Part shown: positions 25,027-35,170 of the stretch, piece by piece
Numbering within the stretch: position 1 is the first letter of the stretch
Layout of the letters: each line of letters begins with the position of its first letter
Assembly (NCBI RefSeq): GCF_005144475.1
Contig: NZ_SWJZ01000060.1
Coordinates: 1-35,170, forward strand
Source: Rhodobacter capsulatus
Lineage (GTDB): Bacteria > Pseudomonadota > Alphaproteobacteria > Rhodobacterales > Rhodobacteraceae
Direction of reading: 5' to 3'
DNA: 35,170 bases
Notes under the pieces: model-generated
What the model was told of the DNA's origin: nothing
Seen by the model: only the letters and a program-made list of their open reading frames with translations
Databases searched by the model: none
Position numbers and translations under genes: made by a program

Positions 25027-25937
25027 GCGCCCTCTGCCTCTTTCCCTGTGGGCATGGCCTGTGCCCGCCGTTCCAGCTCCCTGTGCCGTTTAGACACTTG
25101 CCAGTTCGCCTGTGCAAGGGCCTTGGCTACGGCTTCCGTTACGGCAACCGAACGGTGTTGCCCGCCGGTACATCCGAAGCCCACGGCCAGATGGGCCTTG
25201 CCTTCGTCCAGATGCGCCGGAAGTTGAAACAGCAGTAGATCACACACCTTCTGAATGAAGGGTTGATAGCGGGCGTCGCCCTGCACATGCGCCGCCACCG
25301 CCGGATCCAGCCCGGTCAGCGGCCGCAGCGCCTCGACCCAATGCGGATTCGCCAGAAACCGGCAGTCGAACATCATGTCGAGCCCGCGCGGCACGCCGCG
25401 CTTGTAGCTGAAACTGTGCAGCGAAATCGCCAGCCGCGAGATCTGCCCCATGTCGAACCAGCGCCCGACCTCGGCGCGCAGATCATGCGGGCTCATCGTC
25501 GAGCTGTCGATCAGCACATCGGCGCGCACCCGGATCGGCGCCAGCATGTCGAATTCCTGCACGATCCCCGACAGCGGCTGCGCCTGCGGCGCCAGCGGAT
25601 GGCGGCGCCGGGTCTCGGAATAGCGCCGGATCAGCGCCTCGGGCGTGGCGTCCAGATACAGCACCTCAAGCAGCAGGCCCGGCTCGCGGGTCAGCCAGTC
25701 GATCAGCTCGATCAGCGCCGCGACGGAAAAATCGCGGTTGCGCACATCGATGCCAAGCGCCATCGGCCGGGTCAGCGGGCCGTCGATCAGCCGCGGCACC
25801 AAAGACAGCGGCAGGTTGTTGATCGCCTCGTAGCCCAGATCCTCCAGCGCCACGATCGCCGTGGTGCGGCCCGCCCCCGAAGGGCCGGTGACAAGAACCA
25901 GCCGGTTCACCGTCTCGGTTGCCGCACGTTCGTTCAC
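25023..25937 (-). CDS. rapZ: RapZ-type P-loop nucleotide-binding protein (RNase adapter family)
   Basis: A 304-residue member of the RapZ/YvcJ family. In E. coli, RapZ senses glucosamine-6-phosphate and guides RNase E to the sRNA GlmZ. The N-terminal P-loop reads GPSGAGRTT (residues 18-26), with Arg24 where most P-loops have Lys. Then come [39 protein letters not shown], and the C-terminal [14 protein letters not shown]. The GTG at 25937 shares GTGA with the hprK stop. The place between HprK and the PTS proteins matches the known association of the family with PTS genes. The RNA-related role is untested in this group. Confidence 0.92.
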   Translation of the reverse strand: MNERAATETVNRLVLVTGPSGAGRTTAIVALEDLGYEAINNLPLSLVPRLIDGPLTRPMALGIDVRNRDFSVAALIELIDWLTREPGLLLEVLYLDATPEALIRRYSETRRRHPLAPQAQPLSGIVQEFDMLAPIRVRADVLIDSSTMSPHDLRAEVGRWFDMGQISRLAISLHSFSYKRGVPRGLDMMFDCRFLANPHWVEALRPLTGLDPAVAAHVQGDARYQPFIQKVCDLLLFQLPAHLDEGKAHLAVGFGCTGGQHRSVAVTEAVAKALAQANWQVSKRHRELERRAQAMPTGKEAEGA

Positions 25938-26353
25938 ATCGCTCTCCCGGCCCTGAGCCATTGCAGGATCACCGCCTCAAGATGACCATGTTGCAGGCGC
26001 AGCACAAGGGGCAGGGTGACGCCGAGACAGGCAATCTCTCGTGAAGGCGGCAGCCTTTCGGTCTCGTCCTGCCCCATGTCGACCGCCAGCACGATCCGCG
26101 CCTGCGCCAGCGTGTCGGCGCGCAGGATGCCCGCGCCGCGCGCCTCGATCAGACCGGCGATCTGCGCGGGCGCGCGGGCGATCAGCGCGCCGTCTTCGGC
26201 GGCCAGAAAGACCCGGTCATCGGCCACCAGCCGCGCCCCCAGCGCCATCAGCCGCAGCGCAAGGCCGGATTTCCCCGCCCCCGAGGGGCCAAGGATCAGC
26301 ACCCCCGCCTCGGGCGTCAGCGCAACCGCCGTGGCATGCAGCGGCGCGCTCAC
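25934..26353 (-). CDS. hprK: short HPr kinase/phosphorylase
   Basis: A 139-residue HprK lacking the N-terminal domain of the ~310-residue Firmicutes enzyme, as is normal in alphaproteobacteria. It starts with LHATAVAL, has Walker A GPSGAGKS (residues 22-29) and the LVADDRV segment with the adjacent Asp pair at 44-45. It should phosphorylate Ser47 of HPr and reverse this, linking energy state to regulation. The start is a GTG at 26353, one base after the chvG stop; the long upstream extension lies inside chvG and is rejected. Confidence 0.92.
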   Translation of the reverse strand: MSAPLHATAVALTPEAGVLILGPSGAGKSGLALRLMALGARLVADDRVFLAAEDGALIARAPAQIAGLIEARGAGILRADTLAQARIVLAVDMGQDETERLPPSREIACLGVTLPLVLRLQHGHLEAVILQWLRAGRAM

Positions 26354-26354
26354 G

Positions 26355-28097
26355 TCAGACCGGAAGGCCGACGACGAAGCGGGCGCCGAGCGGTTCCGAG
26401 GTGATGTCGGCATCGGTGGGGCGGATGTTCTCGGCCCAGATCACGCCGCCATGCGCCTCGACGATCTGTTTCGAGATCGCCAGCCCAAGGCCGGAATGGT
26501 CGCCGAACTGCCCTTCGGGGCGTTGCGAATAGAAGCGCTTGAAGACCTTGGACAGGGCCTGTTCGGGAATGCCCGGCCCGGTGTCCTCGACCACCACCAG
26601 CACCCGGTTTTCGCGCTTGCGCGCCCAGACCCGCACCGCGTCGCCCTCTTCGCAGAAGCTGATCGCATTGCTGATCAGATTGACGAAGACCTGCGCCAGA
26701 CGCGCTTCCAGCCCGGTGATGCGGATCGGCTCCGCGGGCAGGTCGGTGATGAATTCGACGCCTTTCGCCCCCGCCTCCCGGCCCAGATAATCGCCCAGAT
26801 TGGCGAGCATCTTCAGCAGATCGAAGGGTTCTTCCTCTTCCTTGACCAGATCGCTGTCAAGCCGCGAGGCGTTCGAAATGTCGCTCACCAGCCGGTCAAG
26901 GCGGCGCACGTCATGGTCGATCACCTCCAGCAGGCGCAGGCGCTGATCCTCGCGCTTGACCACATGCAGCGAGGCCACGGCCGAGCGCAGCGACGCCAGC
27001 GGGTTCTTGATTTCATGCGCCACATCGGCGGCGAATTGTTCATTCGCGTCGATGCGGTCGTAAAGCGCCGCCACCATGCCGCGCAGCGCCCCCGACAGCC
27101 GCCCGATCTCGTCGGGCCGCGCGGTCAGGTCGGGAATGCGGATCCGCCCCGGCGTCATCTTGCGGGAATGCCGGTCGCGGCCGATCTCGGCGGCGGCGGC
27201 CAGGTCGGACAGCGGGTTGGCGATGGTCGAGGCCAGCACCAGCGACAGCCCGATCGAGACGATGATCGCCACGACGAACATCTGCAGCACCTGTTCGCGC
27301 TCGACCCGGACGAGCTTGTCGATTTCCCCCGCAGCCGAGGTCATCGCCACGGTGCCGACAAGGGTGTCGTTCTGGAAAAGCCCGGTCGCCACCGAAAAGA
27401 TCGTCGCCCCCGAGGTGTTGCGCCGCGTCGCCATCACCGTCTGTCCGGCCACGACCTGCGGCACCAGCGCCTCGGCCATGGCCCGGGTATCGACCGGCAT
27501 GGCCGAGGCCTGATCGCGATGCGCAAGCCGCGTCAGCCAGTCCCAGGCGCTGTTGAGCAGATCGGTGATCAGCGTCGAGCGGGTATCGATCCCCAGCCCC
27601 TCGACCCTTTCGCGCGGCGCGGTGCCGACAGCGGCGGAATCCGCCAGCAAAGTGCCCGCCGCATCAAAGACATAGATCGTCGCCCCCTCGGGCAATTCGA
27701 TCCCGCGCATGACCTCGGCCACGTCAAGGCCGTCGCCCGCCGCCAGATTGACCGGCGCCGACAGCGGCATCCGCGCCTCGAAGACATCGGCGATCAGCTC
27801 GGCCTCGCTGACGATGGCGCTTTCGCGCTGAAACACCAGACTGTCGCGGAACGGGTTCAGATAGAGCACCCCCGCCACCATGACGAGCATGGCGAGCAGG
27901 TTGAAGGTGATGATCTTGCGCGCCAGCGGCGAATGGTTCAGCGAAATGTAGCTGCGCCGCTGCCGCCCCTTGGCCAGATCCTCATCGACCGCGCCCTTGG
28001 GCCCGACCCAGTCCTCGCCCAGAACCACATCCGTCTCGGATTTCGCGGCCTTGGTCACACGCCCCCGCCCCGCTGCAAGAAGTCCGGCAATGGTCAT
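26355..28097 (-). CDS. chvG: ChvG-type sensor histidine kinase
   Basis: A 580-residue membrane sensor kinase. A cytoplasmic N-terminus of about 60 residues precedes TM1 (61-83). A periplasmic sensor domain spans about 84-270, TM2 is at 271-293, and a HAMP linker follows. The H box [19 protein letters not shown] puts the phosphorylated His at 361. Then come the N box [13 protein letters not shown] (about 470-482), the G1 box EDTGPG (504-509) and G2 SGLGLA (535-540). ChvG/ExoS/BvrS kinases respond to acid and envelope signals and are held by periplasmic ExoR in rhizobia. Start ATG overlaps the chvI stop (ATGA). Confidence 0.94.
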   Translation of the reverse strand: MTIAGLLAAGRGRVTKAAKSETDVVLGEDWVGPKGAVDEDLAKGRQRRSYISLNHSPLARKIITFNLLAMLVMVAGVLYLNPFRDSLVFQRESAIVSEAELIADVFEARMPLSAPVNLAAGDGLDVAEVMRGIELPEGATIYVFDAAGTLLADSAAVGTAPRERVEGLGIDTRSTLITDLLNSAWDWLTRLAHRDQASAMPVDTRAMAEALVPQVVAGQTVMATRRNTSGATIFSVATGLFQNDTLVGTVAMTSAAGEIDKLVRVEREQVLQMFVVAIIVSIGLSLVLASTIANPLSDLAAAAEIGRDRHSRKMTPGRIRIPDLTARPDEIGRLSGALRGMVAALYDRIDANEQFAADVAHEIKNPLASLRSAVASLHVVKREDQRLRLLEVIDHDVRRLDRLVSDISNASRLDSDLVKEEEEPFDLLKMLANLGDYLGREAGAKGVEFITDLPAEPIRITGLEARLAQVFVNLISNAISFCEEGDAVRVWARKRENRVLVVVEDTGPGIPEQALSKVFKRFYSQRPEGQFGDHSGLGLAISKQIVEAHGGVIWAENIRPTDADITSEPLGARFVVGLPV

Positions 28098-28795
28098 TCC
28101 TCGTTGTAACGATAACCGATGCCGTAAAGCGTCTCGATCGCCGAGAAATCGTCATCCACCGTCCGCATCTTCTTGCGCAGCCGCTTGATGTGGCTGTCGA
28201 TGGTGCGATCGTCGACATAGACCTGATCGTCATAGGCGACATCCATCAGCTGATCGCGGCTTTTGACAAAGCCCGGCCGGATCGCCAGCGCCTGCAACAG
28301 CAGGAATTCGGTCACCGTCAGCGTCACCTCGCGGCCCTTCCAGGTCACCGAATGGCGCAACGGATCCATGGACAGCGAGCCGCGCACGATCACCTTGGTA
28401 TCTTCGGCCACCGGCACCTCGCCGGTCGAGATCGCCTCCTGCCGGCGCAGAAGCGCCCGGATGCGTTCGACCAGAAGCCGCTGGCTGAAGGGTTTCTTGA
28501 CGTAGTCGTCCGCGCCCATGCGCAGGCCCAGAACCTCGTCGATCTCGTCATCCTTGGAGGTCAGGAAGATCACCGGCATCGTGGTCTTCTGCCGCAGCCG
28601 CTGCAAAAGCTCCATCCCGTCCATCCGCGGCATCTTGATGTCGAGCACCGCCATGTCGGGCAGCCGCTTGCTGAACGCGTCCAGAGCCGCCTGACCGTCG
28701 TTGTAGGTCTCGACCTCATAGCCCTCCGCTTCGAGCGTCATCGAGACCGACGTCAGAATGTTGCGATCGTCGTCGACCAGCGCGATCCTCGACAT
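28094..28795 (-). CDS. chvI: ChvI-type response regulator (OmpR family)
   Basis: A 233-residue regulator. The receiver domain has the acidic pocket DDD at residues 8-10, phospho-acceptor Asp52 ([11 protein letters not shown]), the switch TS at 79-80 and Lys101 (VKKPF). A winged-helix DNA-binding domain ends with [19 protein letters not shown]-type recognition sequence. The ATG at 28795 gives [12 protein letters not shown]; a GTG at 28804 is an alternative. It is first gene of a seven-gene operon and divergent from pckA. ChvI controls acid-shock, envelope and central carbon genes in relatives, and pckA is a usual neighbour. Confidence 0.95.
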   Translation of the reverse strand: MSRIALVDDDRNILTSVSMTLEAEGYEVETYNDGQAALDAFSKRLPDMAVLDIKMPRMDGMELLQRLRQKTTMPVIFLTSKDDEIDEVLGLRMGADDYVKKPFSQRLLVERIRALLRRQEAISTGEVPVAEDTKVIVRGSLSMDPLRHSVTWKGREVTLTVTEFLLLQALAIRPGFVKSRDQLMDVAYDDQVYVDDRTIDSHIKRLRKKMRTVDDDFSAIETLYGIGYRYNEE

Positions 28796-29120
28796 GTCCT
28801 GCACCTCATGCTGCCTGTATTATGATTGGCGCCATTGTCCGCTTTCCGGCCCCCGGAATCAACTGCGATGTGCGAATCGGCCAGGCGATGCGAATCATCT
28901 GAGCGCAAAAAAACGAAGGTTTGACTAATTTGTCTCACCTCTTCGCGATGATGGCGCTAAATCGGCTCTGTTTGCGCTAGCTGCGACAAACCCTTCTGTT
29001 CCTTCGCAATTGCGCCATGGTATAGGGCGCCATCCGCAACATTCTTGCGCGGATCGGTGCCCGCCCGTAACGGGCGCCGCGAGGAACCACTGCGCCGCAG
29101 GGCGGCAACGGGAGCGAAAC
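28796..29120. promoter_or_regulatory. 325-bp divergent chvI / pckA control region
   Basis: No gene is evident here. The region is more AT-rich than its surroundings. It contains a direct repeat GCGATG-(TG)-CGAATC at 28865-28878 and 28885-28896, TTTGAC at 28920-28925 and TTTGTC at 28929-28934, and an imperfect palindrome at 28970-28991 (GTTTG...CAAAC around GCTAGC). CATAAT lies on the minus strand near 28823-28828 and TATAGG on the plus strand at 29021-29026; these are possible -10 elements for chvI and pckA, without good -35 partners. Tandem repeats are typical for OmpR-type regulators, so ChvI binding is plausible. Confidence 0.5.
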
Positions 29121-30719
<1,599 letters not shown>

Positions 30720-30735
30720 ACCGCCTGACAATGAC

Positions 30736-30763
30736 AAAGGGCCGGGGATTTCCCCGGCCCTTT
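30736..30763. terminator. intrinsic terminator of pckA (bidirectional)
   Basis: A 12-bp perfect stem AAAGGGCCGGGG/CCCCGGCCCTTT with an ATTT loop. It is followed on the plus strand by CCTTTTATT. On the minus strand the tail is TTTGTCATTG, so it may also end rnr, whose stop is 18 nt away. Confidence 0.9.
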
Positions 30764-30780
30764 CCTTTTATTCAGCGCGC

Positions 30781-33036
30781 TTACTTGCGGGTGCGTTTGA
30801 CCTTGCGCGAAATCGCCCGTTCCTTCGCCTTGAAGGCCACGGATTTCCGCCCCGGCCGGAACGGCCGCTTGCCGCCCTTGCCCGCGCCGGGCATCGCCTG
30901 ACCTTCGAGCTCCAGCAATTCCAGTTCCAGCCCGCCGGTCACCGGCACGGCTTCGGCCAGCCGCACCAGAACCCGCTGCCCGATGCCAAGGGTGACGCCG
31001 CTGTCGGCCCCGATCAGCTGTTGCGCATCGCGGTCATAATGGAAGAACTCTCGCCCGACCGAGCGGATCGGCACCAGCCCGTCCGCGCCGGTCTCATCCA
31101 GCTTCACGAAGGCGCCGAATTTCTGCACGCCGCTGATGCGGCCCGTAAATTCGCTGCCCACCCGTTCCGACAGATAGGCCGCCAGATACCGGTCGGTGGT
31201 GTCGCGTTCCGCCGCCATCGAGCGCCGCTCGGTCTCGGAAATGTGCTGCGCGATGTCTTCCAGCTGGGCGATGTCGTCGCGGCCCAGCCCATCTTTCCCC
31301 CAGCCATGCCCGGCGATCAGCGCCCGATGCACGATCAGGTCGGAATAGCGCCGGATCGGACTGGTGAAATGCGCGTAAGACCGCAAGGCCAGCCCGAAAT
31401 GCCCCAGATTCTGCGGCGCATAATAGGCCTGCGTCATCGAGCGCAGGGTGGAAATGTTGATCAGCTCGTCAAACTCGCTGCCCTCGGCATCGTTGAGCAA
31501 CCGGTTCAGATGCGCCGTCTTCAGCACCTGCCCCTTCGCCAGACTGAACCCGGACGCCTGCGCCACTTCGCGCAGCGCATCGATTTTCTCGGGCGAGGGT
31601 TCCTCGTGCACGCGGTAAAGCAGCGGGCGGCGCAGCCGTTCCAGCTCCTCGGCCGCGGCCACATTCGCCAGCACCATGAATTCCTCGATCAGCCGGTGGG
31701 CATCGAGCCGTTCCTTGAACTTGACCGAGGCGACCTTGCCCGCCTCGTCGATCTCGATCCGACGCTCGGGCAGGTCCAGATCCAGCGGCTGGCGCACCGC
31801 CCGCGCCCGGGTCAGCGCCCGGTAGCAGCCATAGATCGGCGCGATGATCTCTGCGACCAAGGGCGCGGTCTTCGCATCGGGGCGGCCATCCTGTGCCGCC
31901 TGCACCTGCGCATATTCGAGCGAGGCGACCGAGCGGATGATGCCGCGGGTGAACCGATGCGCAATCTTGCGCCCCTCGGCCGAAACCTTCATCCGCACCG
32001 CCAGCACCGCGCGCGGCACATGTTCGTGCAGGGAACACAGATCGCCCGAAAGCCGGTCGGGCAGCATCGGCACGACGCGGTCGGGGAAATAGGTGGAGTT
32101 GCCGCGATTGCGCGCCTCGCGATCCAAGGCGGAGCCCGGGCGGACGTAATGCGCCACATCGGCGATGGCGACCCACAGCAGGAACCCGCCCTCGTTCGCC
32201 GGATCATCGTCCGGCTGCACGAAACAGGCGTCGTCGCGGTCGCGCGCATCGGCCGGGTCGATGGTGACAAAGGGCAGCCCGGTCAGGTCTTCGCGATCGC
32301 CCAGCGCCGCGGGGATCTCCGCATCGGCCTCGGCGATCACGTCATCGGGGAAGTCGTCGGGAATGCCGTGCTGGTGAATGGCGATCAGCGACACCGCCCG
32401 CGGCGCGGTCGGATCGCCCAGACGCTCGATCACCCGCGCCCGCGGCAGGCCCATCCGGCCCTTCGGCCCGGATTGCTCGGCCTCGACCAATTCGCCGTCG
32501 CGGGCGTCGTTCGTGGCGCCGGGCGGCACCACCCATTCATTCATCTCGCCCTTGTCGATCGGCGTGATCCGGCCGCCTTCCGCGCCCTTGCGGAAGATGC
32601 CGACGATGCGATGGCGCGCCTCGCCCAGCTTGCGGATCAGCCGCGCCTCGGGGCCCTCGGTCCCTTGCGAAATCCGCGCCAGCACCCGCTCGCCCGGCCC
32701 CACGGCGGGATCGTCGCGGCGGGTCAGAAAGGCGATCCGCGGCGCATCCCCCGGACCGGCCCATTCCAGCGGCCGCGCCCAGAGATCGCCCATGCCGTCG
32801 GCGGGCAGGATTTCGAGCACCGTCACCGGCGGCAGGCTGGCGCTGTCATGGTAGCTGCGCTTCCTGCGGGCGATCTGGCCGGTCTCGGCCAGCTCTTTCA
32901 ACAGGCGCTTCAACTCGATCTTCGCCGCGCCCTTCAGGCCGAAGGCCTTGGCGATATCGCGTTTCGCCCCCTGATCGGGGTTGTCGGCGATCCAGTCGAG
33001 GATCTGCTGCTTCGTCGGGATGGGGCTTTGTGTCAT
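30781..33036 (-). CDS. rnr: ribonuclease R
   Basis: A 751-residue 3'-5' exoribonuclease that degrades structured RNA, helps tmRNA-dependent decay of nonstop mRNAs, and aids rRNA quality control. An N-terminal winged-helix region (about 1-60) and cold-shock-like domains come first. The RNB catalytic domain has the acidic motif IDPADARDRDDACFV and later FTSPIRRYSDLIVHRAL. The S1 domain starts EFTGRISGVQKFGAFVKL near residue 635. A basic Arg/Lys C-terminal tail ends the protein, as usual. The ATG at 33036 starts MTQSPIPTKQQI; the ribosome site is weak. tmRNA and SspB in the same window act in the same quality-control process. Confidence 0.95.
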   Translation of the reverse strand: MTQSPIPTKQQILDWIADNPDQGAKRDIAKAFGLKGAAKIELKRLLKELAETGQIARRKRSYHDSASLPPVTVLEILPADGMGDLWARPLEWAGPGDAPRIAFLTRRDDPAVGPGERVLARISQGTEGPEARLIRKLGEARHRIVGIFRKGAEGGRITPIDKGEMNEWVVPPGATNDARDGELVEAEQSGPKGRMGLPRARVIERLGDPTAPRAVSLIAIHQHGIPDDFPDDVIAEADAEIPAALGDREDLTGLPFVTIDPADARDRDDACFVQPDDDPANEGGFLLWVAIADVAHYVRPGSALDREARNRGNSTYFPDRVVPMLPDRLSGDLCSLHEHVPRAVLAVRMKVSAEGRKIAHRFTRGIIRSVASLEYAQVQAAQDGRPDAKTAPLVAEIIAPIYGCYRALTRARAVRQPLDLDLPERRIEIDEAGKVASVKFKERLDAHRLIEEFMVLANVAAAEELERLRRPLLYRVHEEPSPEKIDALREVAQASGFSLAKGQVLKTAHLNRLLNDAEGSEFDELINISTLRSMTQAYYAPQNLGHFGLALRSYAHFTSPIRRYSDLIVHRALIAGHGWGKDGLGRDDIAQLEDIAQHISETERRSMAAERDTTDRYLAAYLSERVGSEFTGRISGVQKFGAFVKLDETGADGLVPIRSVGREFFHYDRDAQQLIGADSGVTLGIGQRVLVRLAEAVPVTGGLELELLELEGQAMPGAGKGGKRPFRPGRKSVAFKAKERAISRKVKRTRK

Positions 33037-33128
33037 GGCCTTGCCTAGCACGACGGCGTCGCGCAAGAAAGTGGGGGCTGCACCGGACGGCGGAGGGTCA
33101 GGGCCGGGGCAAAGCGGAGGGGTGGCGC

Positions 33129-33707
33129 ATGCGGATCGTGGGGATCATTCTGGCGGGCGGTCAGGGGCGGCGAATGGGGCGCGAAAAGGCGCTGGTGCGG
33201 CTCGCGGGCGAACCCCTGATCGCGCGGGTTCTGGCGCGGCTCGCGCCGCAGGTCGAAGCGGTCGCGATCTCGGCCAATGGCGATCCGGGCCGGTTCGGCC
33301 TTGGCCTGCCGGTGCTGCCTGACCGCGCCGGGGAATCGGGGCTCGGTCCGATGGCGGGCATCCGCGCCGGGCTGGACTGGGCGGCCGGGATGGGCGCCGA
33401 GGCGCTGGTCAGCGTGGCCACCGACACGCCGTTCCTGCCCGAAGATCTGGTGGCCCGGCTGGCCGCCACAGGCGGGCCTGCCCATGCGCAAAGCTTCGGG
33501 CGCGACCATTACACCGCCGCGCTCTGGCACGTCGCCGACCGTCCCCGGATCGACGCGCTTTTCGCCGCCGACGAACGGCGGATGCGTGCCTATCTGGCGG
33601 GGGCCGTCGCCGTGCCCTTCGACACGACGCCCGATCCTTTCGTCAATCTCAACACGCCCGAAGACCTCGCCCGGGCCGAAGACCGGCTGCGCCCGAACGC
33701 GCTTTAG
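33129..33707 (+). CDS. mobA: molybdenum cofactor guanylyltransferase
   Basis: A 192-residue enzyme that adds GMP to Mo-molybdopterin, giving MGD used by DMSO reductase-family enzymes. The nucleotidyltransferase signature [18 protein letters not shown] is at the N-terminus; [23 protein letters not shown] and [10 protein letters not shown] with its metal-binding Asp follow. The end [15 protein letters not shown] is typical of MobA. The ATG at 33129 follows GGAGG. The last four bases overlap the end of convergent moaC. Confidence 0.95.
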   Translation: MRIVGIILAGGQGRRMGREKALVRLAGEPLIARVLARLAPQVEAVAISANGDPGRFGLGLPVLPDRAGESGLGPMAGIRAGLDWAAGMGAEALVSVATDTPFLPEDLVARLAATGGPAHAQSFGRDHYTAALWHVADRPRIDALFAADERRMRAYLAGAVAVPFDTTPDPFVNLNTPEDLARAEDRLRPNAL

Positions 33708-34171
33708 GCGCGGAAACTGCCCGACTTGCCGCCGTCCTTGGCCAAAAGCCGGATCCCCTCGATCCGCATCGCCTTTTCCGCCGCTTTCAGCATGTCATAG
33801 ACGGTCAGCGCGGCGGCCGAGACCGCCGTCAGCGCCTCCATCTCGACCCCGGTCGGGCCGGTGGTGGCCACGGTGGCCTCGATCCGCACGGAGCTGGTGT
33901 CCGGCTCGGGGGTCAGCTCCAGCGCCACCCGCGACAGCGCCAGCGGATGGCAGAGCGGGATCAGATCCGCGGTGCGCTTCGCCGCCATGATCCCGGCCAC
34001 CCGCGCGACGCCCAGCACGTCGCCCTTGCCCGCCGTGCCCGCAAGCACCAGCGCCAGCGTCTCGGGGCGCATCACCACCCGGCCCTCGGCCACCGCCGTG
34101 CGCTTCGTCTCGGCCTTGTCCGAGACATCGACCATATGCGCCTGGCCCGCGTCGTCGAAATGGGTCAGCAT
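33704..34171 (-). CDS. moaC: cyclic pyranopterin monophosphate synthase
   Basis: A 155-residue MoaC, which works after MoaA to form cPMP, the first pterin intermediate of molybdenum cofactor. Visible marks are [61 protein letters not shown] and the C-terminal KDGGKSG. The ATG at 34171 lies inside the end of moeB (7-nt overlap), with a GGGGGTGG ribosome site, so translation is coupled. The stop overlaps the mobA stop from the other strand. Confidence 0.96.
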   Translation of the reverse strand: MLTHFDDAGQAHMVDVSDKAETKRTAVAEGRVVMRPETLALVLAGTAGKGDVLGVARVAGIMAAKRTADLIPLCHPLALSRVALELTPEPDTSSVRIEATVATTGPTGVEMEALTAVSAAALTVYDMLKAAEKAMRIEGIRLLAKDGGKSGSFRA

Positions 34172-34923
34172 GCCACCCCCTGTCCCCGGCAGACCGGGCA
34201 ATCCGCGCGCCGATGCAGGCGCAGCAGCCGCTCCTCGTTCCAGAGCGTGTCGATCATCCAGAGCCGCCCGAGCAGGCTTTGCCCCGCCCCGGTCAGGTGC
34301 TTGATCGCTTCCAGCGCCATCCGCGCCCCCACCACGCCCGGCAAAGCGCCGACGACGCCCTTCGATTGCGCGGGCGGCGGATTTTCGGGCTCGGGGAAGG
34401 TGCAGGCATAGCAGGGCCCGCCAAGCCCCGGCGCATGAAGCCCGATCTGGCCTTCCCACTGCGCGATCGCGCCGGACAGAAGCGGCACCCCCGCCGCGAC
34501 ACAGGCCCGGTTGAGCAGATGCCGCGCCGCCAGATTGTCGGTGCAGTCGATCACCAGATCGAAGCCCGCGACCAGCGCCGCCGTCTCGACCCCGAAGCGG
34601 ATCGCATGGGTCTCGATCCTCACCTCGGGGTTCAGATCGGCAAGCCGCGCCCGCGCCGAAACCGTCTTGCCCTGCCCCAGCCGCGCCGTGCCGTACAGCA
34701 CCTGCCGCTGCAGGTTCGACAGCGACACCACATCGTCATCGGCCAGCGTCAGCCGCCCGATCCCCGCCGCCGCCAGATAGAGCAGCACCGGCGAGCCAAG
34801 CCCCCCCGCGCCGATCACCAGAACCGAGGCGGCGTTCAGCTTCGCCTGCCCCGCGGGCCCGATCTCGGGCAGGATCAGATGCCGGGCATAGCGGCCCTCG
34901 GGGTCGAAAATGTGACCGTCCAT
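34165..34923 (-). CDS. moeB: MoeB/ThiF-family sulfur-carrier adenylyltransferase
   Basis: A 252-residue E1-like enzyme that adenylates the C-terminal Gly of MoaD before sulfuration. It has [12 protein letters not shown], the ATP loop [34 protein letters not shown] with the catalytic Asp/Arg set, and VIDCTDN. The zinc site is formed by CYAC and CPVC. Length is typical of MoeB, with no rhodanese domain. The start at 34923 follows the moaD stop by 10 nt with a GAGGGGG site. Adjacency to moaD and moaC makes MoeB more likely than ThiF. Confidence 0.92.
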   Translation of the reverse strand: MDGHIFDPEGRYARHLILPEIGPAGQAKLNAASVLVIGAGGLGSPVLLYLAAAGIGRLTLADDDVVSLSNLQRQVLYGTARLGQGKTVSARARLADLNPEVRIETHAIRFGVETAALVAGFDLVIDCTDNLAARHLLNRACVAAGVPLLSGAIAQWEGQIGLHAPGLGGPCYACTFPEPENPPPAQSKGVVGALPGVVGARMALEAIKHLTGAGQSLLGRLWMIDTLWNEERLLRLHRRADCPVCRGQGVAC

Positions 34924-34933
34924 CTCAGCCCCC

Positions 34934-35170
34934 TCAGCCGCCCGTCATCGGCGGGAAAAACGCCACTTCGCGCACGCCCGCCAAAGGCGCGGTGAAATCG
35001 GCCAGATCCTGATCGAGCGCGACGCGCAGCACCGCGGGATCGGCAAAGGCGGCCGCGTAGCGCGGATCTTTCGCGCGCAGTTCGGCGACCAGATCGGCCA
35101 CGGTCGCGGCCTCGGTGTCCAGCCGCTCGCGCGGGTGCCCGATCCGCTCGCGGACCCAGGCGAAATAGAC
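34934..35170 (-). CDS. moaD: molybdopterin synthase small subunit MoaD (5' part cut by the window edge)
   Basis: The last 78 residues of MoaD are present; the true start lies beyond position 35170. The visible part begins VYFAWVRERIGH and contains TVADLVAELRAKD and VALDQDL. It ends in EVAFFPPMTGG, with the double-Gly C-terminus that is thiocarboxylated and donates sulfur to cPMP. Beta-grasp (ubiquitin-like) fold by family. It is upstream of moeB and moaC in one operon; moaE is expected nearby outside the window. Confidence 0.93.
   Translation of the reverse strand, partial: VYFAWVRERIGHPRERLDTEAATVADLVAELRAKDPRYAAAFADPAVLRVALDQDLADFTAPLAGVREVAFFPPMTGG

Noticed and set aside
26016-28109. Long plus-strand open frame opposite chvG and hprK
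   Set aside because: The minus strand has a full sensor kinase and HprK; the antisense product is low in complexity.
31021-33048. Long plus-strand open frame opposite rnr
   Set aside because: It is a shadow of RNase R; composition biased to Arg, Gln, His and Pro with no domain.

Overview
The window is about 66-70% GC chromosomal DNA from an alphaproteobacterium, almost certainly a Rhodobacterales member close to Rhodobacter. Several features support this: the circularly permuted tmRNA gene with tag ANDNRAPVALAA, the pckA / chvI-chvG-hprK-rapZ-EIIA-HPr locus, hsp20-DUF1150 and rluD-rpoH neighbour pairs, the bifunctional Sat-CysC enzyme, and an alphaproteobacterial SspB. Genes are tightly packed, with many 1-11 bp overlaps, and most convergent gene ends carry strong hairpins. 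No phage, transposase, CRISPR array or tRNA gene was seen. This is core genome rather than an accessory island.

Left part (1-8.5 kb): a Hint-domain protein, a 56-residue basic protein, and an overlapping operon lgt-MidA-type methyltransferase-pgeF, all on the minus strand. These are followed by ubiK, a small membrane protein gene divergent from rluD with overlapping 5' ends, the heat-shock sigma factor gene rpoH with a sigma-32-like promoter of its own, and a Gfo/Idh/MocA oxidoreductase. Middle (8.5-18.9 kb): an Lrp-type regulator divergent from trxB, an unknown membrane protein, sat-cysC, an hsp20-DUF1150 operon behind a second sigma-32-like promoter, a YdcH protein, purE-purK, a secreted lipase-like hydrolase, prs, and a coupled pair encoding an HCCA-isomerase-like protein and an alpha/beta hydrolase.

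Right part (18.9-35.2 kb): fumC, an unknown 195-residue protein, sspB and ssrA (tmRNA) lie together on the minus strand, so the tagging RNA and the ClpXP adaptor for tagged proteins are neighbours. Next come a CNNM/CBS transporter-like protein and a seven-gene minus-strand operon, chvI-chvG-hprK-rapZ-EIIA(Man)-HPr-acyltransferase. That operon links an envelope/acid-stress two-component system to a regulatory phosphotransferase system; no EI or sugar permease is encoded here. pckA is divergent from it. rnr (RNase R) follows, then the molybdenum-cofactor genes mobA and, convergent with it, moaD-moeB-moaC, with moaD cut by the window edge.

No wholly new system is evident. The best leads are: composite multi-hairpin repeats at two convergent junctions, in opposite orientation; the unknown gene directly after ssrA-sspB; two matching heat-shock promoters; a Hint protein without its nucleophilic cysteine; a RapZ with Arg in place of the Walker A Lys; and paired repeats in the chvI/pckA intergenic region.
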